Source: Phormidium tenue FACHB-886 (GTDB lineage: Bacteria; Cyanobacteriota; Cyanobacteriia; Elainellales; Elainellaceae). Taken from it: a stretch of DNA of 54,098 bases. Below, piece by piece: positions 44,642-52,835 of the stretch (its first letter is position 1; every line of letters begins with the position of its first letter). The stretch lies in the NCBI RefSeq assembly GCF_014764505.1, contig NZ_JACXWX010000031.1, forward strand, positions 1 to 54,098. Direction: 5' to 3'. Position numbers and translations under genes: made by a program. Below the pieces are notes generated by a model. The model searched no databases. It was not told where the DNA came from and saw only the letters and a list, made by a program, of their open reading frames with translations.

Positions 44642-46226
44642 TGTAGGGCTGCACCAGATCCTCTGGAACAATTCGCTTGCGGAGCGCATCGCTGACGGCT
44701 CCTTTTTCTGCCAACAGCAGTTGTCGTCGAATGGTATCGAGTCCGCTGCGATCGCTTTTCAATTGACCCGCCCGATATTGGTTGTGAAGATCCCGTAGAA
44801 CCTGCTCAGACTGCGCGACTCGCGCTTGATAAGATGCCCAAAGTTCTTCGTATACGGCTTTGGGCAACACACCTGATTTCAGCAGACCATCCAGTTCATC
44901 CTGGGCTGCTTTTGCGGCAATCAATTGAATCTGGAGCTTTCCAACTTGCTCCATCGCGTCTGAAACGGGGCTAATTCTCAGCCGTTTGACCAACCAGGGT
45001 AAGCTTAATCCCTGTCCAACGAGGGAGAATAGGACTGCACCGAACACTAATTCAATAATGCTTTCCCGTCCAGGCAATGCCAGGGGAATACTTAGAGCCA
45101 GTGCCATCGACAGAGAACCTTTGATATTGCCCAGAAATAGAACGTGCTGCCAGCGCAAGGGAATTGGGCGATCGAACCAGCGCAGCCCTGCCAGCAATAA
45201 ATAGACAGAGAGAATTCGTCCCAGTTGGTATGCCAGAATCACCAGCAGGATGGCAGGTAAAATTCTCCACAGCGTGGCTGGGTTAATCTCAATGCCGATC
45301 AGCAAGAAGATGAACGTATTAACTCCAAAACCAGCATATTCCCAGAAACTCAGTAAAGACATCCGATCGGAGGCAGATGAACTCCGGGGCAATCCAAGAT
45401 TGCCAAAGATCAATCCAGCAATGACCACTGCAACTGCCCCCGATACACCCAGGGATTGCCCAATCTGAAATGTTCCTAATGCTAAGGCACCGGTTAGCAG
45501 CAAACTGCTCAAGGAATCATTCAAGCGAGTAAAGATGGGCAAACTCAAATAGCCGAGTATTGCTCCCACCAGTCCTCCACCCAGAGCAACGACTAGCAGT
45601 TCTTTAATTCCTTCTACAGCCGTGAGAGAGCCTGTTGCATAAAAAATCAAGATCAAATTAAAAGAAATCAGAGCAGCCGCATCATTAAATAGGGTTTCAC
45701 CCTCAACAATGGTGGATAATCGGGAAGGAACACGGATTTCCTTGAAGACGGCAATCATCGAGACTGTATCGGTGTTTGCCAGAATGATTCCGATCAGCAG
45801 GGCAGAAATCCAGTCCAGCCCCAACCCGTATTTCACGATGGCTGCGATGATTGCCGAAGAGAAAATTGACCCTGGACCTGCTAAAAGGGCGATCGGCTTG
45901 AAGGTACTGCGGAGGCGGCTGATATCGGTATTGATTGCCGCTTCAAAGATCAGAATGGGCAGGAAAAGATTGAGGACGAGAGAGGGGTCTAACCCAATCC
46001 GCCGCGAGAAAACCTCTGTAATGGGCAACCCTGCCAGCACCAACCCTGCTACGTAGGGAATTCGCAATCGCTGGGTCACAAGAGCAACCACCGTTGCAAT
46101 CAGGAGCAAAATAATCAGAATAATGACCAGTTCAGGAATGCTGCCTGCCGCTTGACTGCTTTCAACAGGGCTGATATCTAATGAATTTTGTTGTGCGACA
46201 AGCCACTCTATTGCCGATCCTCCCAT
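44598..46226 (-). CDS. Na+/H+ antiporter (CPA1 family)
   Basis: 542 residues with about 12 membrane helices in the first 400. Typical CPA1 boxes: FLPILIFEAAINTDISRLRS, GIILANTDTVSMIAVFKEIR (the ion-binding ND of the family reads NTD here), EGETLFNDAAALISFNLIL, then LLIGIEINP and LGNIKGSLSMALALSIPLAL. A cytoplasmic C-terminal tail of about 140 residues contains a coiled-coil-like stretch (IQLIAAKAAQDELDGLLKSG) and possibly has regulatory function. It exchanges Na+ or K+ for protons in pH and salt homeostasis. Its 3' end overlaps the TrkA-like gene by 44 bases. In some CPA1 proteins the motif is ND; NTD keeps the key Asp. Confidence 0.9.
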   Translation of the reverse strand: MGGSAIEWLVAQQNSLDISPVESSQAAGSIPELVIILIILLLIATVVALVTQRLRIPYVAGLVLAGLPITEVFSRRIGLDPSLVLNLFLPILIFEAAINTDISRLRSTFKPIALLAGPGSIFSSAIIAAIVKYGLGLDWISALLIGIILANTDTVSMIAVFKEIRVPSRLSTIVEGETLFNDAAALISFNLILIFYATGSLTAVEGIKELLVVALGGGLVGAILGYLSLPIFTRLNDSLSSLLLTGALALGTFQIGQSLGVSGAVAVVIAGLIFGNLGLPRSSSASDRMSLLSFWEYAGFGVNTFIFLLIGIEINPATLWRILPAILLVILAYQLGRILSVYLLLAGLRWFDRPIPLRWQHVLFLGNIKGSLSMALALSIPLALPGRESIIELVFGAVLFSLVGQGLSLPWLVKRLRISPVSDAMEQVGKLQIQLIAAKAAQDELDGLLKSGVLPKAVYEELWASYQARVAQSEQVLRDLHNQYRAGQLKSDRSGLDTIRRQLLLAEKGAVSDALRKRIVPEDLVQPYIKDLDEKLLSLEDD

Positions 46227-46332
46227 AAATCACTTTTCTCCAAAGTTCAAAGGTTGACTACTGTTTGAGTCTACAGGGATTCCCACTATGCTTGAAGGAT
46301 CAATGCTGTATCAGTGTAATGGAGTGGAGTGA

Positions 46333-46890
46333 ATGTCAATGGGGCTGAAACACCATCTGTGCTTTGCCTGGGTGATTGTGGCGATCGCGCTTGCTTCTTG
46401 CTCGACCCAAACCAACTGGTCAAATCCGTCATCTGTTCAAAAACGTGAAACTCAGCTTCAAACCGTTTCTCTCAATAAGGACGATATCGTAATGGGACAA
46501 ACCGTTTATGTTCCCATTTATTCACATATCTATCATTACAACAGCCAAGACCAGGTCATGAATTTATCGGCGACGCTTAGCGTTCGCAATACAGACTCGA
46601 CAAATTCAATCATCATTACCGCTGTGAGGTACTACGATACTGATGGCCAACTAGTTAGGCAGGATGTTGAACGCCCAGTAGCCCTAAAACCACTTGCTTC
46701 CACTAGCTTCTTTGTAGCAGCAGATGATATGAGTGGTGGGTCAGGTGCAAACTTTATTGTGGAATGGGTTGCAGAAAGAACGGTGTCAGAACCTGTGATT
46801 GAAGCGGTAATGATCAATACATCTGGCGGACAGGGAATTTCATTTATTAGTTCTGGGAAGGTCGTTGAACAGCATGGCAAGGGAAATTAG
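46333..46890 (+). CDS. DUF3124 lipoprotein
   Basis: 185 residues. The signal peptide ends in a lipobox (IALASC, Cys23). The mature domain has GQTVYVPIYSHIYHYNSQDQ, LSATLSVRNTDSTNSIIITA, VRYYDTDGQLV, then LKPLASTSFFVAADDMSGGS and GANFIVEWVAE, the DUF3124 pattern of a beta sandwich. It is an exported lipoprotein of unknown role. It is divergent from the antiporter, 106 bases away. No operon partner is present. Confidence 0.88.
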   Translation: MSMGLKHHLCFAWVIVAIALASCSTQTNWSNPSSVQKRETQLQTVSLNKDDIVMGQTVYVPIYSHIYHYNSQDQVMNLSATLSVRNTDSTNSIIITAVRYYDTDGQLVRQDVERPVALKPLASTSFFVAADDMSGGSGANFIVEWVAERTVSEPVIEAVMINTSGGQGISFISSGKVVEQHGKGN

Positions 46891-47012
46891 CATAAGCATG
46901 CCTGAATAATATTTGAGTAGCTCTGTTCTGGGAAAATATTTGAATCTATATCGCTTTTTACTCCATACATACTTTTGATGCAATTGTTAAGTCAATTGAA
47001 CCATGTTTTTTA

Positions 47013-47155
47013 GGATAGTGCGTCAGGTTAATGTGGAATTGATGGAGTAGAGAGGAATATTGACAGAGAGCAAAGCGATGGAATGTCTTCCATGCGGTCA
47101 CAGCAAGGTTCATAAGCATGGCAAGATGCCCAATGGTCATAGCTGCTCACAGTAG
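47013..47155 (+). mobile_element. IS1-like remnant: element end plus 25-codon transposase start
   Basis: GGATAGTGCGTCAGGTTAAT at 47013 is the same element end as at 108-89 in the opposite orientation. A frame starts at 47078 with MECLPCGHSKVHKHGKMPNG, nearly the protein start seen at the left edge, and stops at 47153-47155 after HSCSQ. The similarity to the left-edge copy can be judged only to about 47118 because that copy runs off the window. The frame ends abruptly, where the MAPEG gene's stop codon lies (47147-47149). This is therefore a truncated copy. Confidence 0.8.
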
Positions 47156-47656
47156 TCCTTTGCAGCCGTAGTAGAGGCAAGCAATGCTGCCAATGATGTA
47201 GACAAACCAGGTGAGGAAAAAACCAGTGGCGCGACTGACCGAAGGACCATATTTCGTGATCACCCCATAGGCATGGGCGATACGGGCGATCGACAACATG
47301 CCACCTAACAGCCAGATTAGCCATGCTTGAACCTGCATCAGTTCTAGTGCAACGATGAGCAGCAACCCATGCGGCACATATTCGGCAAAATTGCCATGCG
47401 CTCGAACTTTTCGCTGCAAGTCACCTGCATCAATTTCGCCCTTTTTCAGCTGTCGTTGGGTCAACCGCTCGATCGTCAGCACCCAAGGACTAGGGTTCAT
47501 TAGCGGATCAGGCTGCATCACGACATCGTCTTTAGACTCTCCATGCCACACTCTGGCTTTAACTCGCTCGGACGCAGCAATGTAGGAGAGGGCAAATGCG
47601 ATCAAGCCGTTTAGCCCGATAAAGAGGGTTGAGATTGGTACGAGATTAGCAGCCAT
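47147..47656 (-). CDS. MAPEG family membrane protein
   Basis: 169 residues. Four hydrophobic helices (about 5-25, 92-108, 112-128 and 148-166). The family signature with RVRAHGNFAEYVPHGLLLIV (here KVRAHGNFAEYVPHGLLLIV) joins helices 1 and 2, with FxEYVP as the MAPEG core. MAPEG proteins are glutathione-linked enzymes such as microsomal glutathione transferase and leukotriene synthases; bacterial members have unknown substrates. The IS1-like remnant ends at this gene's stop codon, so its last codons may have been altered. Divergent from the AraC gene. Confidence 0.88.
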   Translation of the reverse strand: MAANLVPISTLFIGLNGLIAFALSYIAASERVKARVWHGESKDDVVMQPDPLMNPSPWVLTIERLTQRQLKKGEIDAGDLQRKVRAHGNFAEYVPHGLLLIVALELMQVQAWLIWLLGGMLSIARIAHAYGVITKYGPSVSRATGFFLTWFVYIIGSIACLYYGCKGLL

Positions 47657-47820
47657 ATAGGAAGGTAGGGTTTATCCTGTAGAGAATGCCTCCAAGCTTA
47701 TAAAAATTGCCCCAACTTGTCTTTTCAATTCTTGAGGGTGAAAGAGTTGCATTTTTGGTTTCACACGATCGCGGTGCATCCGGTCTGGTTAAATCAAAGT
47801 AGGTGAGTCAGACAGGGTAA

Positions 47821-48723
47821 ATGGATAGCCTAATCGAGCGCGTATTTCCAACAACTGAGCGGAAAATGCCGCTCGATCGCACACCCTTGAGGCAGTTGCC
47901 GCTTTGGGGACACTGGCTAGAAACCCCTGACTTGATTGCAGCAATGCTGACTCCAGGACAGTTAGAGGTAAATCTGCTGGCTTCATTTGAATTGATTTCG
48001 ACCCGGTTTCAGCCCGGTCACGGCATCGCTGCTTTTGCCTCTGATAAGCTCATGCCGTATCGCTCAGAACCCGGTGGGTTTGATGTCGTTTCCCAAGGTA
48101 GCACCTATCGATCTATAGAGACGGCTGGTGATTGTATCATCCTGGCGTACAAACAGACGATCGTCGATCGCATCATGGCTGAGTACACGGGTGAAGCCGT
48201 GATCGAATTCATTCCAGGACAGGTTCAACCCAGCACCAGAGGTGTAAATTTAGCTGGAGCGCTTCAAGGCTTTTTTGCTGATCGAGCGCATGTTGGAGGG
48301 ACGCTTTATCTAGAGTCTCTGGCAACTTTGATCATGGGACACATCATTCGCCACCGGTCAACTCTCGCAGGACGATTAGGACGAGTGCCAGATTGCTTGA
48401 CGCCAAGGCAACTGAAAGCGGTCGTGGAGTATATTCAATCGCATTTACACAGCGAGTTGCGGCTTTACCAAATTGCCGATCACGTTGGCATCAGTCCTTA
48501 CTATCTGGCTCATGCATTCAAGGCGACAACCGGAATAGCACCCCATCAATATGTGTTGCATTATCGATTAAAGCAAGCACAACGATTGCTGCAAGACACT
48601 CAAATGTCGATTGCGGCGATCGCTTATGAGGTTGGCTTTGGCAGCCAGAGCCACATGACAACAGTATTCCGCAGAATACTTCAAACTACACCAGCAACCT
48701 ATCGTCAACAAGCAGCCAATTAG
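47821..48723 (+). CDS. AraC-family transcriptional regulator
   Basis: 300 residues. The N-terminal half is a ligand/dimer domain without a named family (LPLWGHWLETPDLIAAMLTP, FELISTRFQPGHGIAAFASD). The C-terminal AraC HTH is at about 200-300: QSHLHSELRLYQIADHVGIS, SPYYLAHAFKATTGIAPHQY, VLHYRLKQAQRLLQDTQMS, IAAIAYEVGFGSQSHMTTVF, RRILQTTPATYRQ. Both helix-turn-helix motifs are intact. AraC regulators bind DNA as dimers and usually respond to small molecules. It is divergent from MAPEG and may regulate it. A second AraC gene is at the right edge. Confidence 0.9.
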   Translation: MDSLIERVFPTTERKMPLDRTPLRQLPLWGHWLETPDLIAAMLTPGQLEVNLLASFELISTRFQPGHGIAAFASDKLMPYRSEPGGFDVVSQGSTYRSIETAGDCIILAYKQTIVDRIMAEYTGEAVIEFIPGQVQPSTRGVNLAGALQGFFADRAHVGGTLYLESLATLIMGHIIRHRSTLAGRLGRVPDCLTPRQLKAVVEYIQSHLHSELRLYQIADHVGISPYYLAHAFKATTGIAPHQYVLHYRLKQAQRLLQDTQMSIAAIAYEVGFGSQSHMTTVFRRILQTTPATYRQQAAN

Positions 48724-48802
48724 TAAGAATCGGTTTACGGTATCAGTCACTAAGCGTTGTGCCTTTGACCCTGTCGTTGAATCGAACCGAGTGGCAGTTC
48801 GG

Positions 48803-49080
48803 CGATTGCGTCTTCAATATCCTCTGCGATCGTTTCTTCCGTTTTGAGCGCATCCATTGCCACTGGGTAGGCGGCATTTTTGTCTATAGCGCTACGCGCT
48901 TATGTTAAGACACTGTTTTTATGTAAAAGTCCCGCGAAGCGGGACTTTTACATAAAAACAATTTTGATTTAGGCACGTAGTGCCATACATTGATAACTCG
49001 TGGGGTTTGAGTATGTTGTGCCTTGAACACCTTGCGGAAAAATTGCCCTACTGCCTTGCTGTCGCATCTCTTAAAAGAGT
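48803..49080 (-). pseudogene. IS6-type transposase relic split by a foldback element
   Basis: On the minus strand the fragment reads RCDSKAVGQFFRKVFKAQHT then QTPRVINV, is interrupted from 48986 to 48886, and resumes exactly with DKNAAYPVAMDALKTEETIA. These are catalytic-core sequences of IS6-family DDE transposases: the D of VINVD and the AAYP stretch. Removing 48886-48986 joins VINV and DKNAAYP in frame. Past about 48818 the sequence no longer looks like IS6 (IEDAIAELPLGSIQRQ). No N-terminal HTH or C-terminus is present. It is dead. Confidence 0.8.
48886..48986. mobile_element. 101-bp foldback (MITE-like) element inserted in the transposase relic
   Basis: The centre is a 22-bp perfect hairpin (48914-48935 and 48939-48960, loop GAA; arm core AAAAGTCCCGC). 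The outer ends are an imperfect inverted repeat: ATAGCGCTACGCGCT at the left and, reading the other way from the right, ATGGCACTACGTGCC. The boundaries are defined by the restored transposase frame. The element has no coding capacity. It interrupts the gene and would also stop transcription in both directions. Cyanobacterial short palindromic elements often have similar TAGCGCTACGCGC ends; I cannot name the family. Confidence 0.8.
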
Positions 49081-49294
49081 GAGATTGTACCGAGAGGTTA
49101 CCAGGTTTCAGGAATCCAGCATACATCCCAGGTAATTCTACTCAAAAATCCACCTTTAAACATAGAAAAATGATTTCGGCTTATCTCAGCGCTTAACGCA
49201 GAGAACTTGAGTGTTCTGAATTGGGTTCAGGTTGAACAATGAGATTAACGGACAGGCACTCAGCCCTCTCTTGATAACAAACGAGAAAACAGTT
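48987..49294. other. Spacer with transposase debris and the promoter of the NmrA gene
   Basis: 48987-49080 belongs to the IS6 relic. The rest (49081-49294) has no coding frame. A GAG ribosome-binding-like AACGAGAAAAC lies just before the ATG at 49295. No -10/-35 pair is fixed. Confidence 0.4.
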
Positions 49295-50215
49295 ATGACA
49301 CAGTCAATCAACGCAGAACGACTTATCTTAGTCACCGGAGCTACAGGCAATCAGGGAAGCGCGATCGCCCGTCATCTTTTGCAACGCGGCAATTTCAAGG
49401 TTCGTGCCTTGGTGCGTGACCCAAACAAGCCTGCTGCTCAAGCCCTCCAACAGGCAGGTGCAGAACTCGCAGTCGGAGATCTCAACGATTGCACTTCCCT
49501 CGATCGCGCTTTGCAAGGTGCCTACGGTGTTTTTTCGCTACAGATCTTTCAAGACGGATTAGACACCGAAATCCGTCAGGGTAAAGCGGTTGCAGACGCG
49601 GCTTCATCGGCGGGCATCCAGCACTTCGTCTACAGTTCGGTGGGGAGCGCCGAACGCAACACGGGTGTTCCGCATTTCGACAGCAAGTCTCAAGTTGAAG
49701 AATACATCCGAGCGTTGGCGAAGCCTCTCCCTGGAAGAAGCGAGTTGCCCTACACAATCATGCGACCCGTTTTCTTCTTCTACAACTACAACATGATGCG
49801 CTCGATGGTTGAGACCGGAACGCTCTTTCAGCCATTGAGTCCTGAGACGAAGTTGCAGCAGCTTTCTGAAGAAGATTATGGGGAGATGGTCGCTGAGGTA
49901 TTCGATCGCCCCGCAGACTTCATGAACCGCGAAATTGAACTTGCCAGCGTGGAGATGACCATGCCGGAAATCGCTGCTGCGTTCAGCCGTGTTTTAGGAA
50001 AAACCGTTCAATATCAACAAATTCCGTTTGAAGCGTTTGAGCAGCAAATTGGAGAGGAATTGACGATCATGTATCGCTGGTTTGAGAACGTTGGCTATGC
50101 AGCGGATTTAGCGCAGTTGCAGCATGATTTTTCTGCACCGACCGACTTTGAATCTTATTTGCGCGATCACGGCTGGCAAAACCAGTCAGAAGCACGTCTG
50201 GCGTCGGGTCAATGA
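49295..50215 (+). CDS. NmrA-family NAD(P)-binding protein
   Basis: 306 residues from the ATG at 49295 (MTQSINAERLILVTGATGN); a TTG 63 bases upstream would add 21 residues. The Rossmann motif ILVTGATGNQGSAIARHLLQ is followed by ALVRDPNKPAAQAL, GDLNDCTSLDRAL, HFVYSSVGSAERNTGVPHFD with the typical SKS, and MRPVFFFYNY. NmrA-like proteins are atypical SDR enzymes that bind NADP+ and act as redox sensors or as isoflavone-reductase-like enzymes; the lysine-containing active motif is not typical here. The gene lies between IS6 relics, so it may be laterally acquired. Confidence 0.88.
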   Translation: MTQSINAERLILVTGATGNQGSAIARHLLQRGNFKVRALVRDPNKPAAQALQQAGAELAVGDLNDCTSLDRALQGAYGVFSLQIFQDGLDTEIRQGKAVADAASSAGIQHFVYSSVGSAERNTGVPHFDSKSQVEEYIRALAKPLPGRSELPYTIMRPVFFFYNYNMMRSMVETGTLFQPLSPETKLQQLSEEDYGEMVAEVFDRPADFMNREIELASVEMTMPEIAAAFSRVLGKTVQYQQIPFEAFEQQIGEELTIMYRWFENVGYAADLAQLQHDFSAPTDFESYLRDHGWQNQSEARLASGQ

Positions 50216-50232
50216 TTCTTTGAAATCACTAA

Positions 50233-50446
50233 GTAAACGTCACTCTGAAGATCTATCCAGGCGCACCGAATGGCTTAACCGACACGCGCAAGGAACAACT
50301 CAACAACGACCTTCTATCGTTCCTCAAAGACTGGCACCGGACGTTGTGGCGAGACATCTTTCTCAGAGGCATGAACCCCGGTGTAAGCATTGACAATGAT
50401 TCGCCACCAGCATTGGGGACTGTATTCAAAGAGATTCAATTTTAGG
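50233..50446 (+). pseudogene. Alpha/beta-hydrolase C-terminal remnant
   Basis: An open frame without initiation codon follows directly on a TAA. It reads [20 protein letters not shown] then [15 protein letters not shown]. The GAPxGLT segment and the LNxDLLxFL ending are the C-terminus of chloroperoxidase-type alpha/beta hydrolases, where the His/helix region lies (GLTDTHKE). The His is replaced by Arg in this copy. The frame then runs on without similarity to 50446. Only about 35 residues survive, so the gene is dead. Confidence 0.65.
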
Positions 50447-50456
50447 AGTAGAACCC

Positions 50457-50840
50457 ATGAAATTAAAGCCGATCAATCAGCAAGTAGTCGCCATCGTTGG
50501 CGCTTCCAGTGGAATTGGTAGAGAAACAGCCCTGCGGTTTGCCAAAAGAGGGACAAAGGTTATTGTTGCTGCTCGTAGCGAATCTGGATTAGCAACGCTG
50601 GTGGAGGAGATTAAACAGTTGGGTGGAGACGCGATCGCCGTCCTTGCCGATGTCAGCGAATTTGAACAGGTGAAAGCGATCGCCGATCAGACCATTGCCA
50701 CTTACGGACGACTCGATACCTGGGTGCATGTCTCTGGAACTAGCGTTGTGGCACCGTTTGACCAAGTCACACCGGAAGAATTTAGAAGAGTCATTGATGT
50801 CAACCTGATTGGACAGGGTCGTGTCGCAAAAACTGTTTAA
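50457..50840 (+). pseudogene. Short-chain dehydrogenase truncated by an IS6-type element
   Basis: The N-terminal third of an SDR: VVAIVGASSGIGRETALRFA is the TGxxxGxG nucleotide-binding motif, followed by VADVSEFEQVKAIADQTIAT and TWVHVSGTSVVAPFD. The protein breaks after VIDVNLIGQ, where the inverted repeat of the element begins at 50817, and ends in the element after seven residues (GRVAKTV). The catalytic Tyr-Lys (YxxxK) of an SDR is therefore missing. Since the NADP-binding half alone is not an enzyme, this is scored as a pseudogene. Confidence 0.8.
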
Positions 50841-51131
50841 GGACAAACGATCGGTAACGTTTGCATTCCCTTAAGCACTAATTCCAAAGAGTGCTTCAAT
50901 AAACCTAGCTTGAGAGACAATATCCCCTTGGTCGATTCCTTTTACTTGTCCTTTGCGAATCATATTCATCGCTTCGATTCCACTCAACGTTCTTCTCGTG
51001 CTGTTAAACGTCTTGAACCCCATCATCGGTTTCACGATGCGCTTGATATAAAGTAGGAATAGACATCGGAGTGGGAAAAAGCAAGGGTAGGCTTACCTAC
51101 CTTACCATTTACCAGTTTTTGCGACACAACC
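50817..51131. mobile_element. Internally deleted IS6-type insertion element
   Basis: Terminal inverted repeats: GGTCGTGTCGCAAAAACTG at 50817 and, read from the other strand, GGTTGTGTCGCAAAAACTG at 51131. Inside, minus-strand bases 51052-50871 encode KRIVKPMMGFKTFNSTRRTL then SGIEAMNMIRKGQVKG and end FIEALFGISA, the C-terminus of an IS6-family transposase. The N-terminal two-thirds are gone. Flanking 8-base sequences (TTGGACAG left, ATCCCTGT right) do not match, so no target duplication is seen and the right flank may have been rearranged. It is about 315 bp and non-autonomous. Confidence 0.82.
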
Positions 51132-51184
51132 ATCCCTGTTTAGGTGTTATTTAGTTGGGACATAAAAGTTTTGCATTTTGGGTT

Positions 51185-52090
51185 TTATTGAATAACCTCT
51201 ACCCAAAAATCAGCAGTAATAATTTTGCTGTTGCGGTTAAACTGTCCCCACATTTTGTATCTTCCGGGCTGTGGGAAGCGTGTGACAAAGTGAATTTGGT
51301 TTGCTGGTGTATTCGGCACAGCATGAGCATGGATGTAGTTTTCTCGCGTTAATACAGGAGATTGACGCAGAATCACTAAATGCCCTTTTTCACCGAGATA
51401 AGGCTGTAAATCAGTGATGGGTTGACGGCTCGTTGCATCCTGTAGGTTAAACTGCAGAACAACCTCTTGCCCTGCTCGGATCGTTTCTTGAGTTGAAGCA
51501 AAGCTCACAACGGTTCTATTAAAGGTCTTGGTACGGCTCCAATTGACTTGAGCAACAGAAGCATTGTCTCCAGCAACTTGGGTTTTCATCACAGAAACCC
51601 GTTCTGGCTGTCCTGTAGGTTTGTAATCGCTAAACAGTGTGTAACCATCGGATTGAGGAAACTGTACTTCAACATCAAATTGTCCGTTGCCTTTGTACAC
51701 AGGATGAAGATGTTGGAAAACTTGCAAATCATCGCTAACGGCAATCAAGTGCATCATCTTTTCTTGAAACTGATCGAACTGAGCGATCGCATTTCCATCC
51801 TTATCCTGTACATCAATCTGAAGCGTAATGGGAGTATTAGGAGTAATTACACCAGCCGTTCTAAGTTTTGCTTGAGTTGAAGCAGAAGTGTTTGCATGAT
51901 CATCGCCATGCTCACCATGACTTACAGTGTGAGTTGTGGAATGGCTGTGATTTGTTTCTTCTGCGTGAGCCGCGTTTGGATGAGTTGTCGTTGTCATGGT
52001 GGATTTCTCTTCAATTTGAGCGAGTTGTGTGCAGCTTTGAACAATTGATAAAGTCATGACGATGGCGATCGCAGTTGCTATGCGATTCAT
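51185..52090 (-). CDS. His-rich metal-response lipoprotein
   Basis: 301 residues from the ATG at 52090 (MNRIATAIAIVMTLSIVQSC), with GGAG seven bases before it; longer upstream starts are unlikely. The lipobox Cys is at 20. A His/Thr/Ser-rich linker (HSHSTTHTVSHGEHGDDHAN) suggests metal binding. The rest is a beta-rich domain: ITLQIDVQDKDGNAI, HLIAVSDDLQVFQHLHPVYK, and later LGEKGHLVILRQSPVLTREN and YIHAHA. HLHPV and HAH boxes occur in proteins found beside copper or heavy-metal resistance genes. It is exported and membrane-anchored. The MerR gene lies upstream in the same direction. Its promoter carries the same MerR-type dyad as merR. Confidence 0.8.
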   Translation of the reverse strand: MNRIATAIAIVMTLSIVQSCTQLAQIEEKSTMTTTTHPNAAHAEETNHSHSTTHTVSHGEHGDDHANTSASTQAKLRTAGVITPNTPITLQIDVQDKDGNAIAQFDQFQEKMMHLIAVSDDLQVFQHLHPVYKGNGQFDVEVQFPQSDGYTLFSDYKPTGQPERVSVMKTQVAGDNASVAQVNWSRTKTFNRTVVSFASTQETIRAGQEVVLQFNLQDATSRQPITDLQPYLGEKGHLVILRQSPVLTRENYIHAHAVPNTPANQIHFVTRFPQPGRYKMWGQFNRNSKIITADFWVEVIQ

Positions 52091-52227
52091 TTTTAATCTC
52101 CAAATATAGGTCGATAAAAGGAATACTGTGAGGAGTAATAGAGAGTAAAGACTCTTTTTAATGAATGACAATGGGAACTGTTAAGCGTGTTGATAACGTT
52201 GCACTCACGTTTCTTACTCTTGTCGTT

Positions 52228-52259
52228 ATCCTAGAATCTCTAGCTGGCTGGAGAGTCAA
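52228..52259 (-). promoter_or_regulatory. MerR-type promoter of the His-rich lipoprotein gene
   Basis: On the minus strand TTGACT (-35, 52259-52254) and TAGGAT (-10, 52233-52228) are separated by 20 bases instead of 17, and the spacer holds the dyad CTCCAGC / GCTAGAG. This over-long spacer with an operator between the boxes is the classic layout of MerR activators, which twist the DNA to align the promoter. Confidence 0.8.
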
Positions 52260-52333
52260 GACCCCTAGTCAAAAATTTTCTGACTGCTTAATCAAGCCTG
52301 CTTATCAACGCATGATTCAAATTCAACAGGAAA

Positions 52334-52368
52334 CAGCCCATGAGTTCTATGAAAAACCTCATGGGCTG
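52334..52368. terminator. Hairpin between merR and the lipoprotein promoter
   Basis: CAGCCCATGAG (52334-52344) and its complement at 52358-52368 enclose a 13-base loop. It lies between the end of merR (52396) and the lipoprotein promoter, so it separates the two transcripts. Confidence 0.65.
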
Positions 52369-52395
52369 GTATTTTTATCAGAAGTAAGGGCTATT

Positions 52396-52809
52396 CTAAA
52401 CTCGTTCAATAATCGGACAAATTGTTTCTTCAGGATGTTCAGGAAGAGCTTCCCAACCAGATAGAAGTCCGTCCAGCTCCTGTTTGAGAATCTGTAATTG
52501 TTGAATCTGCTGCTCGATCTGGGAAAGCTTGTCCTCTAGTTTCACTTTGATATGATCGCACGGTAAATTACCTTGATCATGCACCTCTAGAAACTCTTTG
52601 ATCTCTAACAGGCTTAACCCCAAACCTTGAGCGCGTCTGATAAACCGTAAACGACTAAATACCTCTAAGTTAAAGAGTCGATAGTTACCCTCTGTTCTGC
52701 CAAACGTCTTGAGCAACCCCAACTCATCGTAATAACGAATTGTCTTGATCGGCAGTCCACTTTCTTTAGCAACTGAACCAATCCGTTTTAACTCTCCTTG
52801 GGCTAGCAT
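52396..52809 (-). CDS. merR: MerR-family heavy-metal-responsive regulator
   Basis: 137 residues. The N-terminal winged HTH is canonical: RIGSVAKESGLPIKTIRYYD, ELGLLKTFGRTEGNYRLFN. The dimer coiled coil follows (LEDKLSQIEQQIQQLQILKQ). Cysteines at the start of the coiled coil (NLPCDHI) and near the end (EETICPIIERV) are placed as in metal-sensing MerR proteins of the CueR/ZntR/CadR group, but the first of the three Hg/Zn-type Cys is lacking, so copper-like or other sensing is possible. The promoter upstream carries its own operator, so it is autoregulated. The gene name is by family. Confidence 0.9.
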   Translation of the reverse strand: MLAQGELKRIGSVAKESGLPIKTIRYYDELGLLKTFGRTEGNYRLFNLEVFSRLRFIRRAQGLGLSLLEIKEFLEVHDQGNLPCDHIKVKLEDKLSQIEQQIQQLQILKQELDGLLSGWEALPEHPEETICPIIERV

Positions 52810-52835
52810 ATCTACCTCACCAATGCCATGCTTCT

